Of a stretch of DNA of 29,704 bases, positions 26,568 through 29,704 are shown piece after piece. Below the pieces are notes generated by a model that worked only from the letters and a program-made list of their open reading frames with translations, had not been told where the DNA came from and searched no databases. Source of the stretch: a virus. Within the stretch, counting starts at the first letter, position 1, and each line of letters starts with the position of its first letter. The position numbers were made by a program, and so were the translations under genes. The stretch covers positions 1 to 29,704 of the IMG/VR virus record IMGVR_UViG_3300042555_000631; one strand, written 5' to 3'.

Positions 26568-27533
26568 ATGGGATTATCATTTAGTGGTATAAGTTCATAC
26601 AAAAAAGAGTTAATTGCTCCGTTATTAACTGAAGCCGTATTTTCTGCGAAAACACAAAGCCTTATTAAGGCAGGCGGTATCTTATTGCCTAAAACAAAAT
26701 CATCTGTTGCAGTTCCAAAATTAGCAACAAATGCAACTTTCCAAACTGATGCTTGTGGTTGGAATGCAAGCGGTACAACTACCCTTTCTCAAGCTACTGT
26801 AACAGTTGGTAAAATCAAATTAGAAGAATCAATTTGTGTGAAGGATTTCGAAGCATACTTTACTCAAGAAGCATTGAAAGCAGGAAGCACTCCTGAAGAT
26901 ATGGGTTGGGCTGAATTTGCTGATAAATTTGCAGCACAAAAAAATAAGATGATTGCTAAGCAATTAGAAGTTGCTTTATGGCAAGGTGATACTACAGGAA
27001 CTAACACAAACACAAACACTAATAAGTTTGATGGTTTGATTAAGTTAATTGACGGTGGTTCTCCTGTTGATGCTAACGTAAGTGGATTTGTAAGTGGCGG
27101 CCCTATCGCAACTATTACTGCTGCAAACGTAGTATCTTGTATCCAAGCGGTTTACAAAGCTATCCCTGTTGAAGTTGTTGATGCTGAAGATTTACACATC
27201 TTCGTAGGAAACGATGTTTACAGATTGGCAGTATTGGCTTATCAAGCATTGGATTTGTTTAACTACAAAATTGATGCAAGTGCAGATCAAATGTTCGTTA
27301 TCCCGGGAACTAACGTGAAGTTAGCAGCAGTAAACGGATTGAACGGTACAGGTGATATCTACGCTACAACTTTGAGCAACATCGCTTTAGCTTTCGATTT
27401 AGAAGCAGAAGAAGATAACTACTCTCTATGGTATTCAAAAGATAACAATGAGATGCGTTACAGAGTAGCTTTCAAATTAGGAGTGAACGTAGCTTACACA
27501 ACATTGTGTGTGAAGTTCAAATCAGCAATCTAA
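26568..27533 (+). CDS. Major capsid protein (HK97-fold type)
   Basis: 321 residues. It starts MGLSFSGISSYKKELIAPLL, then a segment AGGILLPKTKSSVAVPKL like the start of the mature shell protein, TQEALKAGSTPEDMGWAEFA, a glycine-rich turn near residue 155 and a hydrophobic C-terminal region (IALAFDLEAEEDNYSLWYSK and VAFKLGVNVAYTT). These patterns are common to Bacteroidota phage capsid proteins. It follows protease and scaffold genes, and the strong GAAA hairpin terminator after it is consistent with the most abundant late product. The fold assignment is from context and general pattern. Confidence 0.82.
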   Translation: MGLSFSGISSYKKELIAPLLTEAVFSAKTQSLIKAGGILLPKTKSSVAVPKLATNATFQTDACGWNASGTTTLSQATVTVGKIKLEESICVKDFEAYFTQEALKAGSTPEDMGWAEFADKFAAQKNKMIAKQLEVALWQGDTTGTNTNTNTNKFDGLIKLIDGGSPVDANVSGFVSGGPIATITAANVVSCIQAVYKAIPVEVVDAEDLHIFVGNDVYRLAVLAYQALDLFNYKIDASADQMFVIPGTNVKLAAVNGLNGTGDIYATTLSNIALAFDLEAEEDNYSLWYSKDNNEMRYRVAFKLGVNVAYTTLCVKFKSAI

Positions 27534-27545
27534 ATTTCTTAATAT

Positions 27546-27570
27546 AGGGGAGTAGAAATACTCCCTTTTT
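27546..27570 (+). terminator. GAAA-tetraloop terminator after the major capsid gene
   Basis: Stem GGGAGTA (27548-27554), loop GAAA, TACTCCC (27559-27565), then TTTTT, with A-T and G-T pairs extending the base. It is a strong intrinsic terminator or partial attenuator; downstream tail tube and portal genes may be read through or restarted. Confidence 0.85.
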
Positions 27571-27583
27571 AAAATATAATATT

Positions 27584-28108
27584 ATGCCAGCAGCATGTGC
27601 TATTAGTGCAGGATATACGATAGAATGTAGAGAATCTATCGGTGGTTTACAAGCGGTATTTATCGCTGAATTCGGCAATGTTACAAGTATTGCTGAATCA
27701 AGTGGTTTAGTTACAGGTATAACCAAAGCAACAGGAAAAAGATTCTACAAGTTTGAAGTTCCAAGAGCAGTTGCAAACGCAACATCTAACGGAACAGGTA
27801 GTGAAGAAAATGGCTCATTCTTCTATACTCATCAGGTAGTATTGCCAATCAACAAAAGAGATTCCACAACTGCAAATGTTATTCGTACTTTAGCGAAGAA
27901 CAAGTTAATCGTTGTTACTCTTGACATGGATGGTAACTATCGTATGTATGGAAAAGGTAATGGTTTATTTGTAGCAACAGTTGATAGCGGAAGCGGAACA
28001 GCAGCAGGTGATAGACAAGGCTACAACATTACTTTGACAGGTATTGAAAAAGATGAAATGTTGCAAGTTACAAGTTCAGTTGGTTCAGCATTAGAAACTG
28101 CAGGATAA
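27584..28108 (+). CDS. Probable major tail tube protein (174 aa)
   Basis: 174 residues: CRESIGGLQAVFIAEFGNVT, KATGKRFYKFEVPRAVANAT, SFFYTHQVVLPINKRDSTTA, NVIRTLAKNKLIVVTLDMDG, then YNITLTGIEKDEMLQV. This beta-rich pattern with the FYTHQVVLPI and NKLIVVTLDMDGNYR blocks is typical of Bacteroidota phage structural proteins annotated as tail tube. It follows the major capsid gene behind a terminator and an AATATAATA leader and is followed by a second terminator, as for a single highly expressed gene. A head decoration protein is the alternative. Confidence 0.6.
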   Translation: MPAACAISAGYTIECRESIGGLQAVFIAEFGNVTSIAESSGLVTGITKATGKRFYKFEVPRAVANATSNGTGSEENGSFFYTHQVVLPINKRDSTTANVIRTLAKNKLIVVTLDMDGNYRMYGKGNGLFVATVDSGSGTAAGDRQGYNITLTGIEKDEMLQVTSSVGSALETAG

Positions 28109-28110
28109 TT

Positions 28111-28173
28111 GTTTTAATTATACTTTAAGTTTTATAACATAAGATAGTTTGTTTTAGTCATAGTTTAAGTTTT
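28111..28173 (+). repeat. 40-bp-spaced direct repeat after the tail tube gene
   Basis: GTTTTAATTATACTTTAAGT plus TTT (28111-28133) recurs as GTTTTAGTCATAGTTTAAGT plus TTT (28151-28173) with 20 of 23 bases equal. The repeats lie between the tail tube stop and the terminator in a non-coding stretch of 113 bases. Function unknown. Confidence 0.5.
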
Positions 28174-28178
28174 GGTTT

Positions 28179-28209
28179 ACCCTACCTACTTTGTGTAGGT
28201 GGGGTTTTT
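28179..28209 (+). terminator. Intrinsic terminator after the tail tube gene
   Basis: CCCTACCTAC (28180-28189), loop TTTGT, GTAGGTGGGG (28195-28204), then TTTTT. Ten pairs including one T-G wobble. Strong terminator. Confidence 0.9.
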
Positions 28210-28221
28210 AATATAAAGGAT

Positions 28222-28596
28222 ATGTTACACATTACAAAAGGGGTTGAAGCACAAGTTATATTCACAGGATATGAATTAGCAACATTAACAGATCCAAACT
28301 ATTTGTTTATTTTTACTTCAGCAACAGAAGAGGAAATCAAATTTGTACCAATTCTTTTTTTTATAGAAACGAATAGATATCAAAAAGCACTTATACTTGA
28401 TACACAATTTGCAGATGCTGAAGCAGGTACATGGAGATATAGAATAAGAGAACAAGTTAGCAGCACAAATACGGATGAGGCATTAAGTGGAAATATTGTG
28501 GAAGAAGGTTTTATGATGTTAGAAAATAATACTACATTTGAAGTAGTTGAATATTCAAATCAAGATAATCAATTTATAACATACGATGGTGAATAA
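28222..28596 (+). CDS. Small protein before the portal (124 aa), unknown
   Basis: 124 residues starting MLHITKGVEAQVIFTGYELA, with NYLFIFTSATEEEIKFVPIL, ETNRYQKALILDTQFADAEA and TWRYRIREQVSSTNTDEALS. It looks like a single Ig-like or beta-sandwich domain of the kind found in phage head decoration or neck proteins. It overlaps the portal gene by 11 bases and is preceded by a terminator and an AATATAAAGG leader. I do not recognise the family. Confidence 0.6.
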   Translation: MLHITKGVEAQVIFTGYELATLTDPNYLFIFTSATEEEIKFVPILFFIETNRYQKALILDTQFADAEAGTWRYRIREQVSSTNTDEALSGNIVEEGFMMLENNTTFEVVEYSNQDNQFITYDGE

Positions 28597-29704
28597 TTTA
28601 AGAAATATAATCACACTACAATTTGACCAAGCACAGCAGCCTAAATTTGAAGAAAAGAAAGGCAAGGGCTATGTTGAATTTGGTAGTAAGAATGATTACT
28701 CATTATACTTAATTGACTTGTATAGTGAATCACCAAAACATGGTGCAATTGTTAAAGGCAAAACTAATTACATATACGGCAAAGGATTTGAGGATGTGCC
28801 AAAGGATGCCAATAGTAAGGGCGAAACTTGGAATGATATTTTAAAAAAAGCAGTATTAGACGATGAATTGCATGGTGGATATTACTTACAAATCATTTAC
28901 AATACATTAGGCAATATTGCAGATGTTTATCATTTGCCATTTCAAATGGTTCGTGTTTCAAAAGATGGATTGACTTACTATGTAAAGAATGATTGGAGTG
29001 CAAGCGAGTTTAAAGAAAAGATGCGTGTTTATCCTGCATTTAATTTGAACGATAGAGTAGGCAGTCAAATCTTGTTTGTAAAGCAATACAATCCAAAGAG
29101 TGAGGTATATCCTTTGCCTTCATATTTTCAAGGCTTAAATTACATTGAAAGTGATATACAAGTAAGTAGACATTTATTAGGCAATGCAAAACATAACTTC
29201 GTTGCAACAAAGTTGATTAACTTCAACAATGGTTTGCCACAGGAAGAAGAGCAAGGCGAAGTAGAAGCGGATTTAAAAAGAAAGTTTGGCAGTCATGATG
29301 GAGATAGGTTTGTAATTAGTTTCAATCCATCAAAAGAGAATGCAGTTGATATACAGAATCTTGGTGAAACATCTTTGACAAAAGAAGATTTTACGAATGT
29401 AAATAGTTTAATTCAACAAGAGATATTTGCTGCGCATCAGATTACTTCAAGTCAGTTGTTTGGTATTCAGGGAACATCCGCATTCAGTAGAAACGAATTA
29501 AGAGATGCCTATCAAATATTCAACAATACTTACGTAAATGCAAGACAACAAGATTTAGAGGTTGTATTTTCTAAATTAATGAATGAAGCAGGGATTGCAG
29601 GAGATTGGAAGATAGTTCCGGTTGAGCCTTTGAGTTTTGAGTTTAGCGAAGGTATTCTTGCTGCTAATATGACAAGAGAAGAAATCAGAGAAAAATTAGG
29701 ATTG
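28586..29704 (+). CDS. Portal protein (partial, 3' end outside the window)
   Basis: Starts at ATG 28586 and stays open to the last base (373 codons). Segments include FEEKKGKGYVEFGSKNDYSL, KHGAIVKGKTNYIYGKGFED, HGGYYLQIIYNTLGNIADVY, VRVSKDGLTYYVKNDWS and LTKEDFTNVNSLIQQEIFAA followed by HQITSSQLFGIQGTSAFSRN. These are typical of Bacteroidota phage portals: central stem helices and a C-terminal crown part are expected beyond the edge. The portal forms the dodecameric DNA channel on which TerL docks. It lies well away from TerL here, after the capsid and tail tube genes, an uncommon order. Confidence 0.85.
   Translation, partial: MVNNLRNIITLQFDQAQQPKFEEKKGKGYVEFGSKNDYSLYLIDLYSESPKHGAIVKGKTNYIYGKGFEDVPKDANSKGETWNDILKKAVLDDELHGGYYLQIIYNTLGNIADVYHLPFQMVRVSKDGLTYYVKNDWSASEFKEKMRVYPAFNLNDRVGSQILFVKQYNPKSEVYPLPSYFQGLNYIESDIQVSRHLLGNAKHNFVATKLINFNNGLPQEEEQGEVEADLKRKFGSHDGDRFVISFNPSKENAVDIQNLGETSLTKEDFTNVNSLIQQEIFAAHQITSSQLFGIQGTSAFSRNELRDAYQIFNNTYVNARQQDLEVVFSKLMNEAGIAGDWKIVPVEPLSFEFSEGILAANMTREEIREKLGL

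Noticed and set aside
1-29704. Defence or anti-defence islands, toxin-antitoxin pairs, retrons or insertion sequences
   Set aside because: No reverse transcriptase, transposase, toxin family or terminal inverted repeats were recognised; the C5 methyltransferase is the only likely anti-restriction gene.

Overview
This window is part of an AT-rich dsDNA tailed-phage (siphovirus-like) genome or complete prophage module whose host is most likely a member of the Bacteroidota. The evidence is threefold. There are two good matches to the Bacteroidota -7 promoter box (TAnnTTTG) back to back in the one divergent intergenic region. Genes have A-rich leaders and almost no Shine-Dalgarno sequences. Many proteins (portal, XkdF-type protease fusion, tail assembly chaperone, gp3-like small terminase, small KQKAKYLV-type proteins) look like those of Bacteroidota phages. 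No integrase, CI-like repressor, tRNA or CRISPR array was seen, so lifestyle is undecided. Both ends are open: a gene of unknown function is cut at the left edge and the portal gene at the right edge.

Layout. (1) 1-5839, plus strand: end of an unknown gene, a tail-fibre-like protein with an N-terminal signal peptide, a lysis cassette (two small membrane proteins, a lipoprotein with a C-terminal membrane anchor that fits a unimolecular spanin, and a GH24 endolysin), a calcineurin-like phosphoesterase and a run of small early-type genes ending in a tiny HExxH protein. (2) 5840-5967: convergent junction with a hairpin. (3) 5968-9702, minus strand: one tightly overlapped early operon with a VRR-NUC-like nuclease, an SSB-like protein with an SSB-type acidic tip, an ERF single-strand annealing protein, a stand-alone DnaA domain IV protein, two tandem paralogues and three micro membrane peptides of 20-30 residues. 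(4) 9703-9840: divergent control region. (5) 9841-13566, plus strand: small HTH protein, primase-helicase and a C5 cytosine methyltransferase, closed by an intrinsic terminator. (6) 13567-13883: non-coding, with seven copies of a 9-bp iteron in mirror arrangement around an AT-rich core, the best candidate replication origin. (7) 13884-18017: putative sigma factor, membrane protein, basic mini-protein, glycosyltransferase, methyltransferase and both terminase subunits. (8) 18036-29704: tail assembly chaperone with a -1 frameshift at a T9 run, tail proteins, tape measure, protease, scaffold, major capsid, probable tail tube and portal.

Most interesting observations. The spacers in front of the ERF gene and the SSB-like gene are near-copies of each other (33 nt, 26 identical). 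Their differences are compensatory changes in a 4-bp stem around an identical 10-nt loop, which suggests an undescribed RNA control element shared by the recombination genes. The seven origin iterons carry the core TWTNCAC of the DnaA box, and the same phage encodes a DnaA domain IV with the DHTT signature, so the two may form a phage-specific initiation pair. All functional calls rest on reading motifs by eye; no database search was possible.
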